From assembly GCF_900167945.1 (NCBI RefSeq), contig NZ_FUZA01000004.1, positions 310,001 to 374,000 on the forward strand: a DNA stretch of 64,000 bases, given 5' to 3'. The translations under genes were made by a program, and so were the position numbers. The stretch's first letter is position 1. Every line of letters starts with the position of its first letter. The notes beneath the pieces are model-generated. The model did no database searches, had not been told where the DNA came from, and worked only from the letters and a program-made list of their open reading frames with translations. The DNA is from Dyadobacter psychrophilus (GTDB taxonomy: Bacteria > Bacteroidota > Bacteroidia > Cytophagales > Spirosomataceae). Shown piece by piece: positions 35,401 to 43,544 of the stretch.

Positions 35401-35927
35401 CTTTCAGGGGCGCCTTCTAAACTTTGCAACAACGCAGCACCGGCAGCAGGAGAACCGATTCTTGCCAATGTTCTTGAAGCCGGACCAGCAAGTCTTTCAT
35501 CTTTTAAATAGGATTTTAAAACTTCAACAGATTCGTCCTTTCCGACAGTCTGTAATTGATATATCAGGAAATTCTTACTGTCGGGATCGCTTACTTTGGA
35601 CAACGCTTCTCCATAAGCCTCCGCTGCTATTTTGCGAAAATCTTCTTTGCCTGCCTGTGAAACATAATAAGTGAACCCGCCGATTGCATACTGAATTTTG
35701 GTATTATCCCCTTTCCCCAGCGGTGTCAGCATGGATGCGATCTGCACCAGCCCCGGTTTGCCGAGCTGGCCGAGTTCTTCCATGTTTTTCTTTAATGCAG
35801 CTTCGTTCTGGGAAGGGAATTTGGACAGCAGTGCTTTGGCTTTGGTTGCCAGAGCATCGTCCGTTTGAGCCCATGCCTGCGAGATCAACATGCAGAGGGC
35901 AAGAATGTTATATAATTGTTTTTTCAT
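32490..35927 (-). CDS. Secreted HEAT-repeat protein with two DUF1080 domains
   Basis: A 1145-residue secreted protein. A signal peptide ends at AWAQ (residue 21). Residues about 30-720 are HEAT-like helical repeats (e.g. AGPASRTLARIGSPAAGAAL, KVKIAAIWAAGKIGQKKSLP). Two DUF1080 (3-keto-disaccharide hydrolase) beta-sandwich domains follow: EGFVALFNGKDLSGWKGL (about 740-950) and EGFKVLFDGTDMFNW (about 955-1125). The tail is Ser/Lys-rich. Characterised DUF1080 enzymes cleave 3-keto-glycosides. The upstream Gfo/Idh/MocA oxidoreductase is 49 bases away in the same direction, which fits an oxidise-then-cleave sugar route (inference). The HEAT array may be a binding scaffold. Confidence 0.9.
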   Translation of the reverse strand: MKKQLYNILALCMLISQAWAQTDDALATKAKALLSKFPSQNEAALKKNMEELGQLGKPGLVQIASMLTPLGKGDNTKIQYAIGGFTYYVSQAGKEDFRKIAAEAYGEALSKVSDPDSKNFLIYQLQTVGKDESVEVLKSYLKDERLAGPASRTLARIGSPAAGAALLQSLEGAPESTQIAIIEALGGARYKEAASVIEKSAVNEDLLLRKVSLFALSEIGAPSSEQILLAAAQKANFGYDESDATAVYLKYLARLAENGNAAAAEKAALALLKTTPDVKQTPTRSSALKIYSDIKKRESVPALVNALQSADPEYRIAALKLGQKYLMADGTTPWLNALKKAKPEVQAEIITMLGHANSLDALPTIQKSLTSKDSKVKIAAIWAAGKIGQKKSLPGLINVLKTANADEVAAVKSSLLTIKGDAVVNQLATALPTLPAAAQSAAIDVLAAREASSKLSNVFALLKSPNAEVSKSAYTALKSLTTTNDLSQMYTLLNTVSDADQMAAIQKAVAAGVKGNGDTKAQTDAILKQMQASPADKQSNYLAVLASIGGRTAANAVVSAYNSGDAKSKKAAIAALASWSDASVANELLAIAKKTSDADEFNSALSGYVSAATKSTKTPANKVLMLREAMALAKTDMQKEMILKELPRLRTFNALLFAGKYLDNPATEQAAAQAVMSIALSNKGFYSAEIRELLAKTSSVLKGKDAEYQRESIKRHLSELPKDEGFVALFNGKDLSGWKGLVENPIARGKMSADSLAYKQKKADEAANKDWYAKDGELVFSGHGDNLATVKQYGDFEMFVDWKIQKDGDAGVYLRGTPQVQIWDTSRVSVGAQVGSGGLYNNQKNPSKPSKLADNAIGDWNTFHITMIGDRVSVDLNGENVVDNVILENYWDRNLPIFAKEQIELQAHGNQINYRDVYVREIARPEPFTLSEAEKKEGFKVLFDGTDMFNWVGNRTDYFIENGALVVDPKKGGKGNLYTKDEYSDFDFRFEFQLTPGANNGLGIRTPMEGDAAYVGTEIQILDNDADIYKDLHEYQYHGSAYGIIPAKRGFLKPMGEWNYEEVRVQGSKIKVTLNGTVILDGDLAEASKNGTVDHKEHPGLKRTSGHLGFLGHGSELKFRNIRIADLTKSTAEPTVSTSKKKRKK

Positions 35928-35976
35928 GAATGGTCAAGGATGGAAATAAATGGATGCAGGTTTGAAATAACACGGA

Positions 35977-37251
35977 TCAAATGGTCCATGGGCCGCGCAT
36001 GGGCTGGTTAATCAATCGGTTTGCACCTTCATCATCGATAAATTCCTGCTTTTCGGGGTCAAATTTCAGGGAGCGTCCTAACCTCAGCGCTGCTAATCCC
36101 ATGTTTACGATGGTGCACGAGCGGTGGCCGTTTTCTTCATTCAGCGCAAATTTTTTGCGGTTTTTGACAGCATCCACAAAGTCGGTCACTTGCGGTTCAG
36201 GATCTGGGAATGCGGCCAGTTTCTTTTCAAGATCAGGAATGTCGGACTGGAAATTTGGAAAAAGCTTTCCCTTCGGACCTTCAATGTAAGCCACTTTTTC
36301 GTCTTTTGCTTCGCCATCCAGCACGATCTGGCAGCCGTCTGCATAAGTGTAAGTGATTCGTCGCCAGGTTCCTACGGCTTCTGTATGTTGCTGGGGAGCG
36401 TCCACCTCCACGCTTACCGGGCTTGTATCATCTTTTCCCAGGAAATATTGGATCGGGTCAATGTAATGCTGCCCCATATCACCCAGTCCGCCACCGTCAT
36501 AGTCCCAGTAACCACGGAACGTCTGGTGCACGCGATGCTCGCTATATGGTTTGTAGGGCGCAGGTCCCAGCCACATTTCATAATCCAGCTCCGCCGGAAC
36601 GGGCTGCGGAACATTGTTTGTATTTCCCACCCAGTAAAATTTCCAGTCGAAGCCGGTGTGCTTGCTTACTGTCACTTTTAATGGCCAGCCCAGCAAGCCG
36701 CTTTGAACCAACTTTTTGATCGGTTTTACAGGCGTTCTCATGCCGTAAAAATTATCCTGAAACCTAAACCAGGTGTTCAAGCGAAAAATCCGGCCATGCT
36801 GCTGTACTGCCTCAACAAGCCTTTTTCCTTCGCCGATTGTACGGGTCATTGGTTTCTCACACCACACATCTTTTCCGGCGCGGGCGGCATCCGCGGCAAT
36901 GATCCCATGCCAATGCGGCGGCGTAGCCACATGCACAATGTCTACTTCCGGAAGCTGGATCACTTCACGGTAATCGGAGAAGGTTTTTACGCCTTTATCC
37001 ACCATTCCAACGGCTATATCGAGGTGTTTTTTATCCACATCGCAAAGTGCAACGACTTTGGTGCCAGCATAGGGAATGTGTCCGCGGCCCATGGAGCCGG
37101 TGCCGACGATAGCCTTGGTAAGCTGGTCGCTGGGGGCGATGAAACCTTTGCCCAGAACATGGCGGGGAACAATGGAAAAAGTGGCCAGCGTCGCCAGTGA
37201 GCCTTTGATAAAGGTCCGTCTGGACGCAGAAGTGCCCGTCTTTTCTTTCAT
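35977..37251 (-). CDS. Tat-exported Gfo/Idh/MocA family oxidoreductase
   Basis: A 424-residue NAD(P)-dependent sugar or polyol oxidoreductase with a twin-arginine signal (SRRTFIKGSLATLATFSIVP). The Rossmann motif is IVGTGSMGRGH, followed by HVATPPHWHG and the family EKP motif in DVWCEKPMT. DYDGGGLGDMGQHYIDPIQY holds the substrate-site Asp and His. Export with bound cofactor by the Tat route is common in Bacteroidota members. It precedes the DUF1080 gene, which supports a role in making or reducing 3-keto-sugars. Confidence 0.9.
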   Translation of the reverse strand: MKEKTGTSASRRTFIKGSLATLATFSIVPRHVLGKGFIAPSDQLTKAIVGTGSMGRGHIPYAGTKVVALCDVDKKHLDIAVGMVDKGVKTFSDYREVIQLPEVDIVHVATPPHWHGIIAADAARAGKDVWCEKPMTRTIGEGKRLVEAVQQHGRIFRLNTWFRFQDNFYGMRTPVKPIKKLVQSGLLGWPLKVTVSKHTGFDWKFYWVGNTNNVPQPVPAELDYEMWLGPAPYKPYSEHRVHQTFRGYWDYDGGGLGDMGQHYIDPIQYFLGKDDTSPVSVEVDAPQQHTEAVGTWRRITYTYADGCQIVLDGEAKDEKVAYIEGPKGKLFPNFQSDIPDLEKKLAAFPDPEPQVTDFVDAVKNRKKFALNEENGHRSCTIVNMGLAALRLGRSLKFDPEKQEFIDDEGANRLINQPMRGPWTI

Positions 37252-37387
37252 TAGTTAAGGATGTTTAGGAAATTGAACTTGTTAAGTAGGGAGTGAATTT
37301 AGGATAATAATCAGAATGTAGCAAAGCAACCATTTGGATCAGAAACATTACCGGCAGATTACTTCATAATGGACCAGTATTTCCTTA

Positions 37388-37419
37388 AACATTCCTATAA
37401 CTGCTTATAGCGGAATGTT
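37388..37419 (-). terminator. Hairpin overlapping the pccB stop codon
   Basis: AACATTC-CTATAA pairs with TTATAG-c-GAATGTT around a CTGC loop, including the last codons of the gene. The T-run behind it on the minus strand is poor, so termination is only possible, not clear. Confidence 0.4.
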
Positions 37420-38964
37420 TCCATGTTTTTTCCTTGGCAGGACATCTACTTTATTTTCCAGCATTTCAAAAGCCCGGATGAGCTTCTCACGCGTCTGGTC
37501 GGGATAAATCACTTCATCGATATAGCCCCGGAATGCAGCGCGATAGGGGTTGGTGAATTTTTCGGTATAATCTTCAATTTTCTCTTTCAGTTTTTCTGCT
37601 GGATCTTCTGCCTGTGCGATTTCGCGTTTGAAAATGATTTCTGCCGCACCGCTTGCACCCATCACAGCAATTTCTGCCGTAGGCCACGCGAAGTTCAAAT
37701 CCGCGCCAATGTGTTTGGAATTCATCACATCGTAAGCGCCGCCGTAAGCCTTCCTGGTAATGACCGTAATGCGGGGAACGGTGGCTTCGCAAAAGGCATA
37801 CAGCAATTTGGCACCGTTGGTAATGATCGCGTTCCATTCCTGGTCAGTGCCTGGTAAAAATCCGGGGACGTCCTCTAAAACCAGCAGCGGAATGTTAAAA
37901 CTATCGCAGAAACGTACAAAACGAGCCGCCTTTTGGCTTGAATGAATGTCGAGCACGCCCGCAAGCACTGCGGGCTGATTGGCCACAATGCCAATGCTTC
38001 GCCCCGCAATCCGCGCAAAACCGACCACAATGTTCTCTGCAAAATTCTGATGGACTTCAAAAAAACTTTCCGGATCGGCAATTTCCGCGATCACTTCACG
38101 CATATCGTAAGGCTGATTGGCATTGTCGGGAATAATGTTGTTTAAAACAGGACGTGATTCATTTTGAGCCTCGTAAGGAACACCGGGCGCGTTTTCCTCG
38201 CAATTTTGAGGCATATAGCTCAACAGTTTTTTAATGTTCAGCAGGCATTCTACTTCATTGGGTGAAACAAAATGCGTAATGCCCGACTTGGTCGCATGCG
38301 TCATTGCACCGCCCAGCTCCTCAGCGGTAACCGTTTCATGGGTTACAGTTTTGACCACATTAGGGCCGGTCACGAACATGTAGCTCGTGTTTTCGACCAT
38401 TAAAATAAAGTCGGTGATAGCGGGAGAATAAACCGCACCGCCCGCGCAAGGCCCCATCACAGCTGAGATTTGTGGAATGACGCCGGAAGCCAATGTGTTT
38501 TTGTAAAAAATATCCGCGTATCCAGCCAGCGAAAGCACACCTTCCTGAATCCTCGCACCGCCCGAATCATTCAAACCAATCACCGGAGCGCCGTTTTTCA
38601 TGGCCAGATCCATGATTTTGCAGATTTTTTCAGCGTGCGTTTCAGAAAGTGAGCCGCCAAAAACAGTAAAATCCTGTGCGAAAACATAAACCAACCGGCC
38701 ATTGACCTTACCATACCCCGTAACCACGCCATCGCCCAGATAATGTTCCTTATCGAGTCCAAAATCCTTGCTCCGGTGCATTACAAATTTCCCGATTTCC
38801 TCAAATGTGCCCTTATCGATCAACACCATGATCCGCTCGCGGGCGGTTAACTTGCCTTTTGCATGTTGTGCTTCAATTCTTTGCGCGCCTCCACCTAAAT
38901 CGGCCTCGGCATTTTTCTGATCTAAAAGTTCTTTTTTTGAAGTCGCGGAAGATTCTGATCCCAT
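37405..38964 (-). CDS. pccB: Acyl-CoA carboxylase carboxyltransferase beta subunit (propionyl-CoA type)
   Basis: A 519-residue carboxyltransferase transferring CO2 from biotin to an acyl-CoA, most likely propionyl-CoA. Both crotonase-fold halves are present: [19 protein letters not shown] with [16 protein letters not shown] in the N half, and [14 protein letters not shown] with [19 protein letters not shown] in the C half, the oxyanion-hole Gly pairs being visible. Length matches PccB/MmdA proteins. The acyl preference is not certain. A biotin carrier subunit gene is at 12834-13370 rather than adjacent. Confidence 0.93.
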   Translation of the reverse strand: MGSESSATSKKELLDQKNAEADLGGGAQRIEAQHAKGKLTARERIMVLIDKGTFEEIGKFVMHRSKDFGLDKEHYLGDGVVTGYGKVNGRLVYVFAQDFTVFGGSLSETHAEKICKIMDLAMKNGAPVIGLNDSGGARIQEGVLSLAGYADIFYKNTLASGVIPQISAVMGPCAGGAVYSPAITDFILMVENTSYMFVTGPNVVKTVTHETVTAEELGGAMTHATKSGITHFVSPNEVECLLNIKKLLSYMPQNCEENAPGVPYEAQNESRPVLNNIIPDNANQPYDMREVIAEIADPESFFEVHQNFAENIVVGFARIAGRSIGIVANQPAVLAGVLDIHSSQKAARFVRFCDSFNIPLLVLEDVPGFLPGTDQEWNAIITNGAKLLYAFCEATVPRITVITRKAYGGAYDVMNSKHIGADLNFAWPTAEIAVMGASGAAEIIFKREIAQAEDPAEKLKEKIEDYTEKFTNPYRAAFRGYIDEVIYPDQTREKLIRAFEMLENKVDVLPRKKHGNIPL

Positions 38965-38983
38965 GTAATACGGACGATATGGT

Positions 38984-38991
38984 TACATTTG
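38984..38991 (+). promoter_or_regulatory. Possible -7 promoter box upstream of porQ
   Basis: TACATTTG is an exact TAnnTTTG match 58 bases before the porQ ATG. No TTG is seen at the expected -33 position. Confidence 0.3.
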
Positions 38992-39049
38992 TTCTTGTAG
39001 AGATTATAAATATAGGTCAATTTACTGATTCGGGAAATTATTGCAGCTT

Positions 39050-40123
39050 ATGAGGCAGATCGGCTTGTGCGCGTTCATTTTAGCGGGACTTATCTATGGC
39101 TTTGAACAAACAGCACAGGCGCAATCCACCGGCGGGAGAAGTAAACTCGATTTTCTGCAATTGCCCGCCCAGGCAAAAAGCAATGCATTAGGCACTCATC
39201 ATCTCACCATTTCGGGCAATGATCCTGCGCTATTTATCCAAAATCCCGCGCTGCTCGACTCTTCCAAAGCGGATAACGTTTCCATCAATCTGATGCCTTA
39301 CCTGGCTGATACGCGGTTCGTGAATGCTGCATACGCGCGACGGGCACGCAAATCGGCTGGCGTTTGGGCGGTTGGCTTGCAATATCTTAATTACGGCACA
39401 ATGGTGGAAACCGACGACATTGGCAATGTGATAGGAGAGTTCCGGGCGGCGGATTACGGTTTGTCGGCCGGGTATGGGCATAGCATCGGCGCTTTTACCG
39501 TTGGGGCAACATTGAAAATGGTAGGCTCATCGGTGCAATCGTATCATGTGTTCGGACTGGCGCTGGATTGGGGCGGAGTTTTCAAGCATCCGGAGCAGGA
39601 CTTGACGGTGGGATTTGTTGTCAAAAATGTAGGGTTTGCAAAGCAAAACTATTCCGGCGCAAGCGATCCGACATTGCCTCTGGACGTCAGGCTGGGCTTA
39701 ACATTCAAGCCTGAATATATGCCGGTCCGGGTTTCGCTTACCGCGCATCATTTGAACAGGTTTGATATGGTGTATAATGATCCGAACCTCTTCTTTACTT
39801 ACGATGATAATGGCAATAAAATCCCGAGAAAAGTCGGCATAGCAGAGAAACTGGGACGCCATCTTTCATTGGGAGCGGAAGCATTGCTTCATCCCAATTT
39901 CCGGATTTTACTCGGTTATGACCATTTGCGCAGGCAGGAATTACGACTTTCCGACAGAGGCGCATTGGCTGGATTTTCCTTTGGCGCGTGGCTGCGGATC
40001 AAGCGATTTGAGGTGGGTTATGGTCGCGCGCAGTATGTTCCCGGCTTCGGAAGCAGCTCATTATCAATTGTTATGAATTTGAAAAATGGTTTTGTTAAAG
40101 AAGTTGGCAAAATTAAAGAGTAA
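39050..40123 (+). CDS. porQ: Type IX secretion system protein PorQ
   Basis: A 357-residue outer-membrane beta-barrel protein of the PorV/PorQ-related FadL-like group. The start is the ATG at 39050; the frame opens three codons earlier at a TTG. The signal peptide is followed by the conserved N-terminal block FLQLPAQAKSNALGTHHLTI and DPALFIQNPALLDSS. The rest is amphipathic strands (YGHSIGAFTVGATLKMVGSS, FGAWLRIKRFEVGYGRAQY). PorQ is needed for type IX secretion in Bacteroidota. Other por/spr genes are not nearby, which is normal for this dispersed system. Confidence 0.9.
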   Translation: MRQIGLCAFILAGLIYGFEQTAQAQSTGGRSKLDFLQLPAQAKSNALGTHHLTISGNDPALFIQNPALLDSSKADNVSINLMPYLADTRFVNAAYARRARKSAGVWAVGLQYLNYGTMVETDDIGNVIGEFRAADYGLSAGYGHSIGAFTVGATLKMVGSSVQSYHVFGLALDWGGVFKHPEQDLTVGFVVKNVGFAKQNYSGASDPTLPLDVRLGLTFKPEYMPVRVSLTAHHLNRFDMVYNDPNLFFTYDDNGNKIPRKVGIAEKLGRHLSLGAEALLHPNFRILLGYDHLRRQELRLSDRGALAGFSFGAWLRIKRFEVGYGRAQYVPGFGSSSLSIVMNLKNGFVKEVGKIKE

Positions 40124-40204
40124 CCTCCCTACTCATTGTTCCAATATTAAGTTTTGTTCATAATTGCTTAACCTTCCGTTAAAATCATAGAGCTGCGGTT
40201 CGCC

Positions 40205-40212
40205 TAGTTTTG
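40205..40212 (+). promoter_or_regulatory. Possible -7 promoter box of the PhoX-like gene
   Basis: TAGTTTTG fits TAnnTTTG exactly and would start transcription about 12 bases before the ATG at 40231. That rules against using the upstream TTG at 40210, which lies inside the box. Confidence 0.35.
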
Positions 40213-40230
40213 TTAAAAAACTATCTCACC

Positions 40231-41697
40231 ATGGCGATGAATTTTAGCTCTATCCCCAAAAATGCCCTTACCGCGTTGGTTTGCGGCGCAATGACTTTTT
40301 CTGGCTGCATTAAGGATCACAATGATCCGCCCGTAGATTCTTCAAAACTCGTTAACCGGTCGGTTAACCCTTCCTTATTACGTTCGCTTCCTGGCTTTGA
40401 AGATCTGAAAATCACAACATTGATCAGCTCTGATGACGTTTTGCCTGAGTCTCCCGGTTTCATTTATGGCGCCCAGCCTGATGGCGGCGCATTTGTGAAA
40501 AATCCAAATGGGGAAGGTTTTGTGATGATCAACAACCACGAAATCCACTTCTCGGTGTCCCGCGTTTTTCTTGACAAAGAATTGAAACCTGTTAAAGGCG
40601 AATACATTGTGGACGCGGAAGGGGGACAATGGAGATTGTGTTCGGCAACATTGGCAACGCCGCAGGAACATGGTTTCGGGCCGTTATTCCTGACAGCAGG
40701 TGAAAGTAATTCTGAGTCGATGACGCATGCCATCGACCCTTTTGCACCGGCAGACAAGAAGAACCAGACAAGAACTGTAAGCGCTTTCGGAAAGTGGAAC
40801 GCGGAGAATGCAGTGCCGCTTCCTAAGGATGCGTTTCCAGGAAAAACGGTAATCATTATTGGAGAAGATGACACGAACGGTCAGCTTGTGGCGTACGTTT
40901 CGGATGTGGTTGGAGATTTGAACAATGGTAAATTATATGCACTGCGCCGCACAAACCAGGAAAGTGTGGAAACGGATATGGTAAAAGGCCAGACTTACGA
41001 CGTTGAATTTGTTCCTTTTGATAATGTAAAAACAAGCACTGGCGCGGAATTGCAAATGCAGACGGTTGACAAAAAAATGATCCAATTCGCGCGTGTTGAA
41101 GACATCGACTACCGTAAAGGTGGAAATGGCGTAGGAAGGGACATTTATTTTACAGCAACAGGTGTGAGCCAGGCTGATAAAATTACTCCTGTGGCTGGGA
41201 AAAACATGTGGGGCCGTGTTTACAACCTGAAATTTGATGAAACCAACCCATTGAAGGGCAAGTTGCAGATTATTATGGATGGAGAGGATAAGCCAGGCAG
41301 CTTCATCGTGAACCCTGACAATATCTGTGTAACCAAAAACTTCGTGTATGTGCAGGAAGACGGTGATTCATTCTACAAAAACAATGATCACGACGGTACG
41401 ATATGGCAGTATAACCTGGCTACCAAGCAGAGCAAGGCAATGCTTCAAATGCACCACCGCAGGGAAGACCCAATGTTCAATGCGAAATACAACTCTGTGG
41501 CAAACAACTCATTGAGCACCTGGGAATACGGCGCAATGATCGATATTTCGGACGTTGTCGGCATTCCGGAAACCTTCATGATCAACCTGCACCCGCACAC
41601 GTGGCAGGACGAAAAATACAAAGGCGCTGACGGCAGCGGCATTTCTACAAATAAAGAAGGCGGACAAACAGTGATCGTTCGCGGAATTCAGCAATAA
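40231..41697 (+). CDS. PhoX-like (DUF839) lipoprotein
   Basis: A 488-residue lipoprotein (type II signal ending TFSGC, Cys26). The mature part resembles DUF839/PhoX proteins, calcium- and iron-dependent alkaline phosphatases with a beta-propeller: FVMINNHEIHFSVSRVFL near the front, GGQWRLCSATLATPQEHGFGP, and a late DNICVTKNFVYVQEDGDS. The canonical PhoX cysteine and arginine metal motifs are not all obvious by eye, so phosphatase activity is uncertain. The signal lacks a twin-arginine pair, unlike classical PhoX. A terminator separates it from the next gene. Confidence 0.72.
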   Translation: MAMNFSSIPKNALTALVCGAMTFSGCIKDHNDPPVDSSKLVNRSVNPSLLRSLPGFEDLKITTLISSDDVLPESPGFIYGAQPDGGAFVKNPNGEGFVMINNHEIHFSVSRVFLDKELKPVKGEYIVDAEGGQWRLCSATLATPQEHGFGPLFLTAGESNSESMTHAIDPFAPADKKNQTRTVSAFGKWNAENAVPLPKDAFPGKTVIIIGEDDTNGQLVAYVSDVVGDLNNGKLYALRRTNQESVETDMVKGQTYDVEFVPFDNVKTSTGAELQMQTVDKKMIQFARVEDIDYRKGGNGVGRDIYFTATGVSQADKITPVAGKNMWGRVYNLKFDETNPLKGKLQIIMDGEDKPGSFIVNPDNICVTKNFVYVQEDGDSFYKNNDHDGTIWQYNLATKQSKAMLQMHHRREDPMFNAKYNSVANNSLSTWEYGAMIDISDVVGIPETFMINLHPHTWQDEKYKGADGSGISTNKEGGQTVIVRGIQQ

Positions 41698-41714
41698 CAC
41701 ATCTCAGCAAGCTT

Positions 41715-41752
41715 ATAGAAGGCCTTTTTCGGAGGGCCTTCTATCATTTTTT
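41715..41752 (+). terminator. Terminator between PhoX-like and cytochrome genes
   Basis: The stem ATAGAAGGCC/GGCCTTCTAT with a 10-base loop is followed by CATTTTTT. It ends just before the next ATG, so it could also attenuate read-through into the cytochrome gene. Confidence 0.8.
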
Positions 41753-41756
41753 AGCC

Positions 41757-43544
41757 ATGAAAAATATTGTCTTCGCGGTTTTCGCGGGCATTCTCATTTC
41801 TATTCTTAATTCCTGTGCGCCCGAAAAGCAGCCGCATGAAATGGTGAATGAAAAATTTGTCTCGGATCTGGATTCGCTGATTTTGCTGAATGACGGATTC
41901 TTGAAAACCGTCCGGTCCAAGCCCGGCGCTGAAACATTGCAGAAGGAATTCTTAAAGCTTCGGTTGCAGTATAAGAAAGTGGAGGCATTTGCAGAATACT
42001 TTTTCCCGACAACCGTCCGGATGATCAATGGCGCTCCGCTGGATGAGATTGAGGACGAGGAGAATGCTGTTTTTGAACCGGGGGGCTTGCAGGTGATCGA
42101 GGAGTTAATTTATTCGGATGAGCCCGTTGATCAGGAAGAACTCGTGCGGCATTCACGTAAAATGCAAGTGAATGTAAAGCGGATCAAGACATTATGGGCA
42201 GACATCCGCATCACGGATTCGCATGTGATGAATGCGTTGCGACTTGAAATGTTTCGCCTGATCAGCCTTGGCATATCCGGTTTTGATACGCCTGCTTCGG
42301 GCAATGCTCTGGCGGAAAGCGAGGTGGTTATGCAATCTTTTCGGCATTATGCGCAATTTTATAAGCCGGCCTTGCCAGAGTATGTGACGCTGGACAGCCT
42401 TGCGACCAGAGCCAGTTCCTTTTTGAAACAAAACAACAGTTTTAATGCTTTTGACCGCGCCGCTTTCATTGTGGACTATATCAATCCGCTTTGCCGCTCT
42501 TTGCACAAGAACCAGCAGTTGGCGGCCATTCCTTTCATGAATGATCGCAAATTACTGAATGGCAATGCGGCTACAATTTTTGATACGAATGCTTTTAATC
42601 CCGAGGCGTTACTTGCGGACGTAAAATTTAGCGCCACGGCGGATCGCATTGCGTTAGGGAAGGCATTGTTCTACGATAGCCGCATTTCGGGTGACGGGAA
42701 AACAAATTGCGGCTCCTGCCATCAGCCGGATAAGGCTTACGCGGACGGTTTAAAAACGAGCAAAGGTTTTGATAATAAGTTTGTTAGCCGCAATGCGCCT
42801 TCGATTATGTATGCTTCGTTGCAGCAGGCGTTGTTTTACGATTTGCGTGCACCTTCACTGGAAGACCAGGCTGCGGACGTGATCCATAATAAGCTTGAAA
42901 TGCACGGTTCTATGGATGAGGTCGCTAAATTAGTGGCGACAGATGAAAACTATAAGCGTGATTTCAGAAAAGCATATCCTGAATTGACTGTTATTAAGCC
43001 CGTATACATTCAAAATGCAATGGCGGCTTTCGTAAGGTCTTTAAATCCGTTCAATTCGCCTTTTGATAAATTCATGCGCGGCGATAAAAAGGCGCTAACC
43101 GACCAGCAAATTGCAGGTTTTAATGTTTTTATGGGCAAAGCCAAATGCGGCACTTGTCATTTTGTGCCGCTATTCAATGGCACCGTTCCGCCTGATTTTC
43201 AGCGCACAGAATCTGAGGTTTTGGGTGTGACAGTTAATGCGAATTGGAAAAATCCCGTGTTGGATATTGATCCCGGAAGAGGCGTGCATGATCAGTTTCC
43301 GCAATGGAAAAATGCATTTAAAACCAGCTCGGTGCGAAATATCGCAAAAACCGCTCCGTACATGCACAATGGCGCCTTCGCTACTTTGCAGGAAGTGATG
43401 GAATTTTACAATGAAGGCGGCGGAGCCGGACTTGGGCTGAATGTGCCGAATCAGACGCTCGCAGCAGACAAACTAAACCTGACAGAAAACGAGATCGCTA
43501 ATGTGATTTCTTTTATGGAAGCATTAACGGATGCACCCGAATGA
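41757..43544 (+). CDS. Imelysin-like / di-heme cytochrome c peroxidase (MauG family) lipoprotein
   Basis: A 595-residue lipoprotein (ILNSC, Cys20). Residues about 30-260 are helical and resemble imelysin/EfeO-like domains (LRLQYKKVEAFAEYFFP ... INGAPLDEIEDEE ... GGLQVIEELIYSD). Residues about 280-590 are a MauG/CcpA di-heme domain with CGSCH (Cys318, Cys321, His322) and CGTCH (Cys464, Cys467, His468) and the late APYMHNGAFATLQEVMEFYN. It should bind two c-type hemes in the periplasm and act on peroxide or a partner protein. The imelysin part suggests a link to iron (inference). Its stop abuts the convergent ABC gene stop (TGATCA). Confidence 0.9.
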   Translation: MKNIVFAVFAGILISILNSCAPEKQPHEMVNEKFVSDLDSLILLNDGFLKTVRSKPGAETLQKEFLKLRLQYKKVEAFAEYFFPTTVRMINGAPLDEIEDEENAVFEPGGLQVIEELIYSDEPVDQEELVRHSRKMQVNVKRIKTLWADIRITDSHVMNALRLEMFRLISLGISGFDTPASGNALAESEVVMQSFRHYAQFYKPALPEYVTLDSLATRASSFLKQNNSFNAFDRAAFIVDYINPLCRSLHKNQQLAAIPFMNDRKLLNGNAATIFDTNAFNPEALLADVKFSATADRIALGKALFYDSRISGDGKTNCGSCHQPDKAYADGLKTSKGFDNKFVSRNAPSIMYASLQQALFYDLRAPSLEDQAADVIHNKLEMHGSMDEVAKLVATDENYKRDFRKAYPELTVIKPVYIQNAMAAFVRSLNPFNSPFDKFMRGDKKALTDQQIAGFNVFMGKAKCGTCHFVPLFNGTVPPDFQRTESEVLGVTVNANWKNPVLDIDPGRGVHDQFPQWKNAFKTSSVRNIAKTAPYMHNGAFATLQEVMEFYNEGGGAGLGLNVPNQTLAADKLNLTENEIANVISFMEALTDAPE

